Of a stretch of DNA of 50,686 nt, positions 7,913-16,407 are shown one piece after another. The stretch spans positions 1 through 50,686 of the forward strand of contig JBGUWU010000014.1 in NCBI GenBank assembly GCA_045221575.1, in the 5' to 3' direction. Position 1 is the first letter of the stretch. Every line of letters begins with the position of its first letter. This DNA comes from Scybalousia_A sp045221575 (GTDB lineage Bacteria; Bacteroidota; Bacteroidia; Bacteroidales; P3). The notes below the pieces were generated by a model. The model did not search any database and was not told the origin of the DNA. It saw only the letters and a list, made by a program, of their open reading frames with translations. The position numbers were made by a program, and so were the translations under genes.

Positions 7913-9838
7913 ATGAATGCCTTTAAAGAAAAGATAAAGCAAAAATATAATCTATTAAACACAAAATACTATACACCCTTTGCTTTTTTGTTGGCTTGTT
8001 TAGTTTTTATTCTAACTTTTTATTCAATGGAAGCAGATTGCGGTGTTGGTTTGGACAGTTCATATCTTTGGGGATTAAACTATTTATTTGCTAATGACTA
8101 TAAAACTCTTACAGATTTGGTATATCCATTCGGTCCTTTGGCTTTGTTTAAAATACCTATTGCCATATCTCATAATCTTTTGTTTTATGTCTTTTTTTAT
8201 TACATCATAACATTTAGTTTTATTGCATTATTTTTCTATATTGCAAGAAAGAAAAACTTTTCTCTTTTGCCTGCTTTCTTACTTTGTTATTGTGCTTTGA
8301 TACTTATTAGAATAGATTATACTATTGTTTTTGTTTGTGCTATGCTTTGTTTTCTTGCAATCAAAAAAAACAATGTCCTATTCATGATAGGTGCTTCAGT
8401 AGTTGCCACAATAGGATTATGTATAAAAAGTTCTATAGGAGTAGAATCTTGGAGTGTAATAGCTATTGCCTGTTTTGTATCATTGTATGATAATAGAAAT
8501 TGGAAATATCTTTTAATTCAGATATTAGCAATACTTGTTAGTCTATTGTTAGTTGGAAGTGTTATATTTAAAGGTTTAGTTCCTTTTTTATATTATTTAT
8601 ATGGAGTAAAAGATTTAGTTTTTGGTTATGGAGATTCGTTAGCATTGTATCCTCATAATTCTTGGTTGTTAATATGTGTAGGAATTTTGTTTGTTCTTTT
8701 GCCGCTATTGTTAAAGGATAAAGATATTACTGTATTTGTTTTGCTATCCTTAATTCCATTGTACAGTACATATAAACATGCTTTTGTAAGAGAAGATATT
8801 TATCATTATCAACAGTTAGTATTCTTTTTAATCGCTTTTTGGTCAATACTAATTCTTATGAATAGAAAGCGAACTTTGTTGATTATGTTTTGCGGAGTTG
8901 TTTGTATAGGAAGTTTTTATTTGAATGCTAAAAACAATCTTGACAATCCAGAAGTTATAACAAAACATTTTAAGACAGAACATATCAAAAGTTTCTATGC
9001 TTATACTTTCCGTCTAAGAGCAACAAATGAATATTTTTCATCTCTTACTTATAGGGCTTTTCAAGAAGATACTCTTCCTCAAAATTGGAGAGATATAATA
9101 GGAACATCTACTGTTGATTGTTATCCTTGGGAACATATATTAGCAGGAGCAAATAATCTGAATTGGAAACCAAGAAAAACGTTAGGAGGTGCTATCTCTG
9201 ATTATACTTCTGATGTTGCACAAAATAACTATGATATAAATACAGGTGTGGATTTTGTTATATGGCATTTTAATAAAGATGATTATTCAAAGACTTTTGA
9301 TGACAAGTATTTCTTAAATGATGAACCAGATGTAACTCTTAGCCTTTTAAATAACTATACTTGTATAGCAAAGACCGATAAGTATCTTTTAATGCAAAGA
9401 AACAGAGATAACAAACAAAATTTATCTGTAAAGAAAGTAGAAAAGCCTTTTACCGCATTGTTAAATCAATGGATAGAAGTAAAACAAAAACCTAATAAAA
9501 TTTTAAGATTGAAAACTATAACCGACAAAACTCTACTCGGTAAAGTTAAATCAGCAATATTAAAAGGAGTCGCTTATTATATAGACTATCAAACAACAGA
9601 TGGAACGATATATTCTTTTCGTTATACTCCCAACTTATCAAAAGAAGGTTTGTGGATAAATCCTTTGGTGTTAAATCCTTTTGCAGATGAACAAGAAAAG
9701 CAAGTTGTGAAGATAAGATTTAGAACAAATAACGATAAATATGTTAAAAAAGAACTTAATCTACAATTTGAAGAGATAGAAATCAATAAAAATAGAGTCA
9801 ATAGAGAAGTAAATGAAGTGAAAGAATTTTTGTTTTAA
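7913..9838 (+). CDS. Polytopic membrane protein, GT-C-like (unknown substrate)
   Basis: 641 residues from ATG 7913; a GTG lies one codon upstream. There are about ten hydrophobic segments between residues 20 and 350, then a soluble domain of roughly 290 residues. The first periplasmic loop contains LDSSYLWGLNYLFAND and YPFGPLALF. This resembles the 'D-P/S-S-W...LNYA...YGPLGFL' pattern I associate with a family of large bacterial membrane proteins of GT-C appearance. The acidic residues MEADCGVGLD sit where GT-C enzymes place their catalytic Asp. A role in lipid-linked sugar transfer is inference only. It is flanked by a terminator upstream and a TPR gene downstream. Confidence 0.6.
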   Translation: MNAFKEKIKQKYNLLNTKYYTPFAFLLACLVFILTFYSMEADCGVGLDSSYLWGLNYLFANDYKTLTDLVYPFGPLALFKIPIAISHNLLFYVFFYYIITFSFIALFFYIARKKNFSLLPAFLLCYCALILIRIDYTIVFVCAMLCFLAIKKNNVLFMIGASVVATIGLCIKSSIGVESWSVIAIACFVSLYDNRNWKYLLIQILAILVSLLLVGSVIFKGLVPFLYYLYGVKDLVFGYGDSLALYPHNSWLLICVGILFVLLPLLLKDKDITVFVLLSLIPLYSTYKHAFVREDIYHYQQLVFFLIAFWSILILMNRKRTLLIMFCGVVCIGSFYLNAKNNLDNPEVITKHFKTEHIKSFYAYTFRLRATNEYFSSLTYRAFQEDTLPQNWRDIIGTSTVDCYPWEHILAGANNLNWKPRKTLGGAISDYTSDVAQNNYDINTGVDFVIWHFNKDDYSKTFDDKYFLNDEPDVTLSLLNNYTCIAKTDKYLLMQRNRDNKQNLSVKKVEKPFTALLNQWIEVKQKPNKILRLKTITDKTLLGKVKSAILKGVAYYIDYQTTDGTIYSFRYTPNLSKEGLWINPLVLNPFADEQEKQVVKIRFRTNNDKYVKKELNLQFEEIEINKNRVNREVNEVKEFLF

Positions 9839-9932
9839 ACAATATCTTTTGCAATTTTCCGTTTCAAATATGTTAGTTTGGTACGAAATTAGCACCTATA
9901 TAAATAGAAATAACAAATAAAACTCAAAAGAT

Positions 9933-10961
9933 ATGAAGAAAACGATTTTAACGTTAGCTTTTATGTTTGCAGGGCTAACATTATTTGCTCAAAGTGAAGA
10001 AGAAAATCTTAATAAGTGGATTGACACTTACAGCAATTTGAACGCAAATAAAAATTGGCAAGAAATGATTAGTAGTTTCAATCAATGTATGAGTGAAGTT
10101 CCTAATTGGAGTTTTGCATATTACTATAAAGGAATTGCAGAGTATCAAACTAACAACTATGCTGGGGCTGTTGCAGACTTAACTCAATTTATCAACAGTA
10201 ATCCTGAAGATAAAGAAGCTTTAAAACAAGCATACTTATTTAGAGCCTTTTCTTACAACAAACAAGGCCTATCTAATCAAGCAATAAAAGATGCTGATGT
10301 GCTTTTGCAGTTTAACCCACAAAACAAAGAAGCTCTTTTAGAAAAAGCAAACGCTTATATGAGTTTAAAACAATATGCTGATTATATTGATGCGTTGAAG
10401 AAAGTTGCAGAAATAGATAACTCTAATGCTGAAATTCATAAAAACATAGCAGCAGCTTATGCTATTCAACAAGATTGGCAAAATGCAATAGTATATTATT
10501 CAAATGCTATCAACCTAAATCCAAATGAAGCATCATTCTATGAAGATAGAGCATTTGCTAACTATTCATTAAAAACACCAGAAGGTTTGCAAAACGCATT
10601 GAATGATTATACTAAGGCTGAAGAATTAGGAGTTAAAACAACAAAACTTTATCAATATCGTGCAACTATCAATGGTCAATTAGGTAAATTTGATGCTGCA
10701 GTAAAAGATTATGATGCTTACTTGGCTTTGAACCCTAATGATATTAATATAATCTATCAAAGAGGTAACGCTTACTTCAAGTTGAAGAAATATAAAGAAA
10801 CCATTGCTGATATGGATAAGGTTATCAATGATGAAAAAACATCTAAAAATGTAAAAATACAAGCACTTCAAAGAAGAGGAGCAAGTAAGAAGGAATTGAA
10901 AGACCTAAAGGGTGCTCAAGCAGATATGGAATTGATAAAGAAACTTAAAGGAGGAAATTAA
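9933..10961 (+). CDS. Secreted/periplasmic TPR-repeat protein
   Basis: 342 residues with a signal peptide (MKKTILTLAFMFAGLTLFAQ) and then tandem tetratricopeptide repeats through the whole mature part. Repeats are visible at about 60-90 (AYYYKGIAEYQTNNYAGAVADL), 100-135, 135-165, 170-200 (NIAAAYAIQQDWQNAIVYYS), 205-235, 240-270 and 275-300. TPR arrays are protein-binding scaffolds; the partner is unknown. The last codons and the stop are embedded in an intrinsic terminator, and the next gene's promoter begins about 15 nt after the stop, so the gene is probably transcribed alone. Confidence 0.85.
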   Translation: MKKTILTLAFMFAGLTLFAQSEEENLNKWIDTYSNLNANKNWQEMISSFNQCMSEVPNWSFAYYYKGIAEYQTNNYAGAVADLTQFINSNPEDKEALKQAYLFRAFSYNKQGLSNQAIKDADVLLQFNPQNKEALLEKANAYMSLKQYADYIDALKKVAEIDNSNAEIHKNIAAAYAIQQDWQNAIVYYSNAINLNPNEASFYEDRAFANYSLKTPEGLQNALNDYTKAEELGVKTTKLYQYRATINGQLGKFDAAVKDYDAYLALNPNDINIIYQRGNAYFKLKKYKETIADMDKVINDEKTSKNVKIQALQRRGASKKELKDLKGAQADMELIKKLKGGN

Positions 10962-10974
10962 TTCCTCCTTTTTT
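10947..10974 (+). terminator. Intrinsic terminator overlapping the TPR gene stop codon
   Basis: Perfect 10-bp stem AAAGGAGGAA / TTCCTCCTTT with a 5-nt loop and a T-run. The stop codon TAA (10959-10961) is inside the loop. The TATCTTTG box of folB starts two bases beyond it. Confidence 0.85.
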
Positions 10975-10975
10975 G

Positions 10976-10983
10976 TATCTTTG
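10976..10983 (+). promoter_or_regulatory. Promoter -7 box for folB
   Basis: TATCTTTG matches TAnnTTTG, 22 nt before the folB ATG. The -33 position falls in the upstream terminator stem and carries no TTTG. Confidence 0.55.
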
Positions 10984-11005
10984 CAAACTGAATAAAACAA
11001 AGAAA

Positions 11006-11356
11006 ATGAGCAAAATTACAATAAAAAATATGGAGTTCTATGCTTTCCATGGCTGTTTTGAAGAAGAAAGACAGATAGGAACGCATTTTTCTGTTGATAT
11101 TTCATTTGAAACTTCAAGCATTAAGGCAGAGCAAACGGATAATGTAGAAGATACTGTGGATTATTCAAAAGTATATCAAGTAATCAAACAAGAAATGCAC
11201 AAGTCTTCACATCTGTTAGAACATATCGCAAGACGAATCATCAATGAAGTTAAACAACAATTTCCTGCAATAGAAAATATAAAAGTAGAGGTGAAAAAAC
11301 TCAACCCTCCTGTTGGCGGTAAAATGGATTACGTCTCAGTGGAGTTAGAAGGATAA
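11006..11356 (+). CDS. folB: Dihydroneopterin aldolase
   Basis: Converts 7,8-dihydroneopterin to 6-hydroxymethyl-dihydropterin and glycolaldehyde in folate synthesis. The 116 residues match the family's usual length of about 120. Visible motifs are the N-terminal IKNMEFYAFHGCFEEER, VDYSKVYQVI, LLEHIARRI and the C-terminal VKKLNPP, whose lysine is the expected catalytic residue. I start at ATG 11006; an in-frame TTG at 10973 would add 11 codons but runs through the promoter box. The gene converges on pcrA with 7 nt between stops. Confidence 0.95.
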   Translation: MSKITIKNMEFYAFHGCFEEERQIGTHFSVDISFETSSIKAEQTDNVEDTVDYSKVYQVIKQEMHKSSHLLEHIARRIINEVKQQFPAIENIKVEVKKLNPPVGGKMDYVSVELEG

Positions 11357-11363
11357 AATACTT

Positions 11364-13724
11364 TTACTGTCGTACTTGCAGTTTAGCAAACTTGAGTATT
11401 AACACTCTTTCTCCTTGAGAGCCAAAATCAACCTTAGCTCTTTTATCTCCTCCAATAACTTCTGTGTGGAGAACAACGCCAATGCCAAATTTAGAATGTC
11501 TTACTGTTTGACCTAATTCTATTTCTTTAATATCTGCTAATCTCCATTGACTATCTGATGGTTCTTGTTTCGGTTTAAGGTTTAGTCCCGTTCTGTTTTT
11601 AATAGCAGGAGAGGAGTTAGATAGTCTTAGTTGAGTTTTTTGTTTTTTTTCTGTTAAAACATTATGTCTAAGAGATAGTATTGGTTTTTCAACATGTCTA
11701 TCTTTGAAAGTCAATTTTGATAAGTCAGTTTTTTCTGTGTTATCACAAATCAAATATTTCGGATCTATTTCTTGAATAAAGCGAGAAGGTTCAGCAAAAG
11801 TAGCATCGCCAAATTTGTATCTCATATTGGCAGAAGTAAGATACAGTCTTTCTCTTGCACGTGTTATTGCAACATAAAACAGACGTCTTTCTTCTTCAAT
11901 ATCATCTCTTTCAGCAAAAGACATCGTTGAAGGGAAAAGATTCTCTTCCATACCTACAACAAACACGTTGTTAAACTCTAATCCTTTGGCAGCATGTACT
12001 GTCATAAGTTTTACCTGTGAGTTATCCTCTTCTTCTTGTGTGTCGGTAGAAGTCATAAGAGAGATTTGTTGTAAAAAAACGTCTAAAGTCTTGTTTTTTA
12101 TGTTGATTTCTTCGCCCGTTAAAGCATCTATAATATTCTCTTCGTTGTTTTCAACAAAAGATTGCATGCCAGAAATAAACTCATCTAAGTTTTCTAATCT
12201 ATCTTTATCTTCTGCTTCTGCTAAAAGCGCAAGTGATGTTCTAAGACCTGAACGTTTGATGATATCTTGTCCTAAAGTGAAAGCGTCATCTTTCTCTACT
12301 CTCAAAGAAAAAGACTGAATCATAATGCAGAAGTCTTGTAGAGTGTTAACTGCTTTTGTACCTATGTTGAAAGGATTTGTATTTGTCAAAGTAGAAGCAA
12401 CCTTATACAAAGACATTCCCGTAGTTTCTCTTGCTATTTTCAATCTATCCATAGTAGTTTGTCCTATTCCTCTTGCAGGATAGTTGATGATTCGTTCAAA
12501 AGCTTCATCGTCATCATTATTGACAACTAAACGCAGATAAGCAATAGCATCTTTTATTTCTTTGCGAGAATAAAAAGATGTACCACCATATATAATATAA
12601 GGAATGTTTTTTAATCTTAATGAGTCTTCAAACGAACGTGATTGAGAATTAGTACGGTATAATATTGCAACTTCTCCTCCTGTTTCGCCTAAGTCTAAAA
12701 GTTCTTTTATTTTTTCTGATGTCCAAGCAGCTTCTTCTCTGTCTGAGGATAAAGTGCGAAAATGTACAAGCTCACCCTCTTTGTTGTTAGTCCAGATAGT
12801 TTTTTTGATTTGTCTTTCGTTCTTTTCAATAATAGAGTTCGCAGCATTGATGATATTCTTTGTGGAACGGTAGTTTTGTTCCAACTTAAAGGTCTGTGCA
12901 TTCGGGTAGTCTTTGTTAAAGTTTAGAATATTGCCAATGGAAGCTCCACGAAAAGAGTATATACTTTGAGCATCATCACCTACAACACAAATATTCTTAT
13001 GATAATCTGCAAGTTTTTTGATTATTAAATACTGAGAAAAGTTAGTATCTTGGTACTCATCAACAAGAATGTACTGAAAACGCTTTTGGTATTTCTCTTT
13101 TACATCAGGACAATCCCTCAAAAGCACATTCATATTAAACAAAATATCATCAAAATCCATAGCCATTGCCTGACGTAAGCGATTTTGATATACAGCATAC
13201 ACTTTATACAGCAATGGAATCCTCTGTCTTTCATCTTCTGCAAGAAAATCTTCTCTTTTAGCGTAGTCTTCTGGAGAAAATAAAGCACACTTAGCACTTG
13301 AAATACGAGCGAGCATTCTTCCTTTTTGATATTTTTTGTCGTCTAAGTTTAATGATTTTACAATATCAGCGATAAGTTTTTTGCTATCGTCAGTATCATA
13401 GATAGTAAAGTTTCTTGAATATCCTATACGTTCTCCTTCTATTCTAAGTATTTTTGCAAAGATACTATGAAAAGTTCCCATCAATAAACCTTTAGCGTTT
13501 ATTCCAACCAACTGAACAATTCTATCCTGCATTTCTTTTGCAGCCTTGTTGGTGAAAGTAAGAGCCATTATATTATAAGGAGAAACTCCTTGTTGCATAA
13601 GATAAGCAATTCTATAGGTTAGAGTACGTGTTTTACCACTACCTGCACCAGCAATAATCATTGTAGGCCCTTCTGTTTGGGTAACCGCATTCCTTTGCTC
13701 TGTATTTAAATCATCTAAAATCAT
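11364..13724 (-). CDS. pcrA: UvrD/PcrA-family 3'-5' DNA helicase
   Basis: Superfamily 1A helicase for DNA repair and removal of RecA or stalled polymerase. 786 residues, typical length. Q-motif LNTEQRNAV near residue 6, Walker A GAGSGKT (26-32), motif II DEYQDTN, motif III GDDAQSIYSFRGA, motif IV EQNYRST, and motifs V and VI (VKLMTVHAAKGLEF, RRLFYVAITRAR). The last 50 residues (GQTVRHSKFGIGVVL...VDFGSQGERVL) form the PcrA-type C-terminal Tudor-like, RNA-polymerase-binding domain. The start is fixed by LNTEQ and lies only 4 nt after the promoter box, so the mRNA may be nearly leaderless. Confidence 0.96.
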   Translation of the reverse strand: MILDDLNTEQRNAVTQTEGPTMIIAGAGSGKTRTLTYRIAYLMQQGVSPYNIMALTFTNKAAKEMQDRIVQLVGINAKGLLMGTFHSIFAKILRIEGERIGYSRNFTIYDTDDSKKLIADIVKSLNLDDKKYQKGRMLARISSAKCALFSPEDYAKREDFLAEDERQRIPLLYKVYAVYQNRLRQAMAMDFDDILFNMNVLLRDCPDVKEKYQKRFQYILVDEYQDTNFSQYLIIKKLADYHKNICVVGDDAQSIYSFRGASIGNILNFNKDYPNAQTFKLEQNYRSTKNIINAANSIIEKNERQIKKTIWTNNKEGELVHFRTLSSDREEAAWTSEKIKELLDLGETGGEVAILYRTNSQSRSFEDSLRLKNIPYIIYGGTSFYSRKEIKDAIAYLRLVVNNDDDEAFERIINYPARGIGQTTMDRLKIARETTGMSLYKVASTLTNTNPFNIGTKAVNTLQDFCIMIQSFSLRVEKDDAFTLGQDIIKRSGLRTSLALLAEAEDKDRLENLDEFISGMQSFVENNEENIIDALTGEEINIKNKTLDVFLQQISLMTSTDTQEEEDNSQVKLMTVHAAKGLEFNNVFVVGMEENLFPSTMSFAERDDIEEERRLFYVAITRARERLYLTSANMRYKFGDATFAEPSRFIQEIDPKYLICDNTEKTDLSKLTFKDRHVEKPILSLRHNVLTEKKQKTQLRLSNSSPAIKNRTGLNLKPKQEPSDSQWRLADIKEIELGQTVRHSKFGIGVVLHTEVIGGDKRAKVDFGSQGERVLILKFAKLQVRQ

Positions 13725-13728
13725 ACTG

Positions 13729-13736
13729 CAAAATTA
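13729..13736 (-). promoter_or_regulatory. Promoter -7 box abutting the pcrA start codon
   Basis: TAATTTTG on the minus strand, with only four bases (CAGT) before the ATG. Transcription from this box would start at or within a few nt of the start codon. No -33 TTTG at standard spacing. Confidence 0.55.
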
Positions 13737-13846
13737 ATGAAAATAATTAGTTTGTTGTTGAAATATTTGATAAGATTAAGATATAAATTTTATGAGTCTG
13801 ATTTTTAGAAAGAGAAGTAGAAGTATAAAAATTTTATTCTAATGTC

Positions 13847-13945
13847 GCCACTCTTTGTTTATTTTTTTGCCAAACGTTGTTTCTTTTACGCCAAACTTGA
13901 TTTTCATGTCAAAAAAATAGTTTTTTTTGACACAAAGATTTGATT
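13847..13945. repeat. 21-22-bp phased repeat array, ~5 units
   Basis: GCC-ACTCTTTGTTT at 13847, GCC-AAACGTTGTTT at 13869 and GCC-AAACTTGATTTT at 13890, then GTC-AAAAAAATAGTTTT at 13908 and ACAAAGATTTGATTTGG near 13932. Spacing is 22, 21, then about 21. The AAA-core-TTTT form is the same as the array at 66-300. Confidence 0.6.
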
Positions 13946-14047
13946 TGGTAAAAATGAAACGAAGAGTGATAAAATTCTTTCTTGTTTTGGCAGAATAATA
14001 ATCTCTTTTTCTTGCTAAAATATTTGTTTAACTTATTGAAGAATTAT

Positions 14048-14078
14048 TTTGTGGAATGGAAAAATGGTATTACCTTTG
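14048..14078 (+). promoter_or_regulatory. Full Bacteroidetes promoter for ispE
   Basis: TTTG (14048-14051), 19-nt spacer, TACCTTTG (14071-14078). Exact consensus. It lies 23 nt before the ispE ATG. Confidence 0.75.
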
Positions 14079-14101
14079 CAACACAAAACTTTTGCATTAC
14101 T

Positions 14102-14935
14102 ATGATTTTCTTTCCTAATTGCAAGATAAACATTGGCTTGTTCGTAACGGGCAAAAGAGAAGACGGATTTCACAATTTGGAGTCTATATTCTATCCTCTT
14201 GGTTTGTGTGATGCTTTGGAAATGAGAATAAACAATGTGGTTAAGACAGAGTTCTCACTTTCTGGACTTGGAGTGGAAGAAAATGCAGTTACAAAGGAGA
14301 ACAACAGTGTAATAAAAGCTTATAACTTATTAAAACAAGACTTCCCTCAAATAAAAGATGTAAAAATACATTTAGATAAAGCCATTCCTTGTTTTGCAGG
14401 TCTGGGAGGAGGAAGTAGTGATGGGACTTTTGCATTGAAACTCATTGATTTTATGTTTAATCTTAATCTTTCTAAGGAGCAATTTAGACATTATGCTTCC
14501 ATTTTAGGCTCGGACAATTTCTTTTTCTTGGAGAATAGGCCTATGTTCGTCTATGGCAGAGGCGAGAAAATGCAAAATGTTAATCTATCTCTGAAAAACT
14601 ATTATATTGTTTTAGTAAAGCCTGATTTAAACATATCTACTAAGGAAGCATATCAAAATGTTCATATCTCAAAAAACTATTATGACCTTAGAAACTTGAA
14701 TGTTGATGATATAAATCAATGGAAAGACTATATATGTAATGATTTTGAAATATCTTTGTTTGATAAATATCCTGTACTAAGAGAAATTAAGCAAATGTTA
14801 TACGATATGGGAGCAGTATATTCTCAAATGTCGGGCAGTGGAGCAACTATCTATGGTATTTTTTCAAATGAGGTAGATATAAAAAAAATAAAACAAGATA
14901 AGAATACGTTTATTTATCAAGAAAAATTAAAATAA
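14102..14935 (+). CDS. ispE: 4-diphosphocytidyl-2-C-methyl-D-erythritol kinase
   Basis: GHMP kinase phosphorylating CDP-methylerythritol, the fourth step of the MEP isoprenoid pathway. 277 residues from ATG 14102, chosen because the family begins FPNxKINIGL and the promoter lies just upstream. Lys8 sits in NCKINIGL, the ATP loop GLGGGSSDG at 100-108 and the catalytic Asp at 107. The usual PxGAGLGGGSSDA is slightly altered to PCFAGLGGGSSDG. C-terminal GHMP motif MSGSGATIYGIF. It is followed after 17 nt by pepD and is probably co-transcribed with it. Confidence 0.95.
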   Translation: MIFFPNCKINIGLFVTGKREDGFHNLESIFYPLGLCDALEMRINNVVKTEFSLSGLGVEENAVTKENNSVIKAYNLLKQDFPQIKDVKIHLDKAIPCFAGLGGGSSDGTFALKLIDFMFNLNLSKEQFRHYASILGSDNFFFLENRPMFVYGRGEKMQNVNLSLKNYYIVLVKPDLNISTKEAYQNVHISKNYYDLRNLNVDDINQWKDYICNDFEISLFDKYPVLREIKQMLYDMGAVYSQMSGSGATIYGIFSNEVDIKKIKQDKNTFIYQEKLK

Positions 14936-14952
14936 TAAAAACAAATACGACT

Positions 14953-16407
14953 ATGAGTGAAATAAGAAAATTAGAACCTAAACAGGTTTGGGAAAATTTT
15001 GATATGTTATGTTCAAATCCTCGTCCATCAAAGCATGAGGAGAAAGTAAGAAATGCTATTGTTGAGTACGCAAAGCAACATAATCTTTCTTGTACAATAG
15101 ATAAGATAGGTAATGTTGTGCTTAAAAAACCTGCAACTCCTGGAATGGAGAACAGAAAAGGCGTTATCTTGCAAGCACATATAGATATGGTTCCTCAAAA
15201 GAATAATGATGTGGAGCATGATTTTGTAAAAGACCCTATCAAACCTTGGATTGATGGTGAATGGGTAAGAGCTACAGGCACAACTCTTGGAGCTGACAAT
15301 GGAATAGGAGCTTCTGCTGCTTTAGCAATTATGACAGATGAAACATTAGCTCATGGTCCATTGGAAGCACTTTTGACAATAGACGAAGAAACAGGCATGA
15401 CAGGTGCATTTGGTTTGGAATTAGGAGAGTTGGACGGTGACATACTTCTAAATCTTGACTCTGAAACAGAAGGAGAGTTGTATGTTGGTTGTGCAGGTGG
15501 GGTTGATGCAACAATAAAGTTGAAATACGGAGAAGAACCTTTGGAGGCAGGTAGAACAAGTTTCGTTCTTGCTGTTAAAGGATTCAAAGGCGGACACTCA
15601 GGTATGGATATCATTCTTCAAAGAGGAAATGCAAACAAGAGTTTGTTTAGAATTCTTAAAGCATTAGAAGAAGTTGATGCAAGATTATGCAGCGTTGAAG
15701 GTGGAAATATGCGTAATGCTATACCAAGAGATGCTTGTGCTGTTGTTGCAATACCAACAGGTAATGTAGCAAAGGCTAAAGAGATAGTAGAAAACTTGTT
15801 TAAGGAAATAAAGAACGAGTTAGCAGAAACTGAAAAAGAATTTACTATCTCATTGGAGCCAACTGCTAACCCAGTAAATATGATGAAAGACTGTTGTTCA
15901 AAGAAAGTTATCAACACAATTTATGCTCTTCCTAACGGAATATATAGAATGAGCGACAGTATGGCTAATCTTGTGGAAACATCTTCTAATCTTGCCATCG
16001 TTAAGAGTGAAAATGGAGAGGTAACTATATGTTGTCTGATACGTTCTTCTGTTGATAGTGAAAAGAAAGACTTTGCTATGATGATGAAGAGTGTTGTTGA
16101 TTTAGCAGGTGATGAAATAACATTCTCAGGAGAGTATCCTGGTTGGAAACCAAATATGGATTCTGCTATTTTAAAAGAGATGAGAGAACTATATCAAAAA
16201 TTGTTCAACAAAGAGGCTAAGGTTATGGCTATACACGCTGGTTTGGAATGCGGTGTTATGGGCGGACTTTACAAAAATTGGGATATGATTTCCTTTGGTC
16301 CTACAATAGAACACCCACATTCTCCAGATGAAAGAGTAAATATTAAGTCTGTGGATTTATTCTATAAATTCTTAGTTGAAACAATTAAAAACATACCTTT
16401 GAAATAG
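14953..16407 (+). CDS. pepD: Aminoacyl-histidine dipeptidase (PepD, M20 family)
   Basis: Cytosolic di-zinc exopeptidase that cleaves Xaa-His and other dipeptides. 484 residues, full length. Metal-site motifs are QAHIDMV (near 76), LGADNGIGAS (near 115) and TIDEETGMTGAFGL (near 140), with further ligands in NLDSETEG and the C-terminal HAGLECGVMGG and GPTIEHPHSPDERV. The middle dimerisation domain contains GFKGGHSGMDI. The TAG stop overlaps, by one G, a GTG that could start the next frame. A strong hairpin with a T-run lies about 30 nt after the stop and may terminate the transcript. Confidence 0.95.
   Translation: MSEIRKLEPKQVWENFDMLCSNPRPSKHEEKVRNAIVEYAKQHNLSCTIDKIGNVVLKKPATPGMENRKGVILQAHIDMVPQKNNDVEHDFVKDPIKPWIDGEWVRATGTTLGADNGIGASAALAIMTDETLAHGPLEALLTIDEETGMTGAFGLELGELDGDILLNLDSETEGELYVGCAGGVDATIKLKYGEEPLEAGRTSFVLAVKGFKGGHSGMDIILQRGNANKSLFRILKALEEVDARLCSVEGGNMRNAIPRDACAVVAIPTGNVAKAKEIVENLFKEIKNELAETEKEFTISLEPTANPVNMMKDCCSKKVINTIYALPNGIYRMSDSMANLVETSSNLAIVKSENGEVTICCLIRSSVDSEKKDFAMMMKSVVDLAGDEITFSGEYPGWKPNMDSAILKEMRELYQKLFNKEAKVMAIHAGLECGVMGGLYKNWDMISFGPTIEHPHSPDERVNIKSVDLFYKFLVETIKNIPLK

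Larger units (their letters stand above)
13737..14101. other. 365-nt divergent intergenic region (pcrA / ispE)
   Basis: Contains a 21-22-bp phased repeat array (13847-13945) and the ispE promoter (14048-14078). The rest is AT-rich, with no convincing gene or RNA. The in-frame extension of ispE back to 13982 would pass through its own promoter, so I treat it as non-coding. Confidence 0.6.

Noticed and set aside
10973..11005. TTG start adding 11 codons to folB
   Set aside because: It would translate through the TATCTTTG promoter box, and the family begins at the ATG.
13982..14101. Extended N-terminus of ispE
   Set aside because: It contains the full consensus promoter, and the family starts at FPNCKIN.
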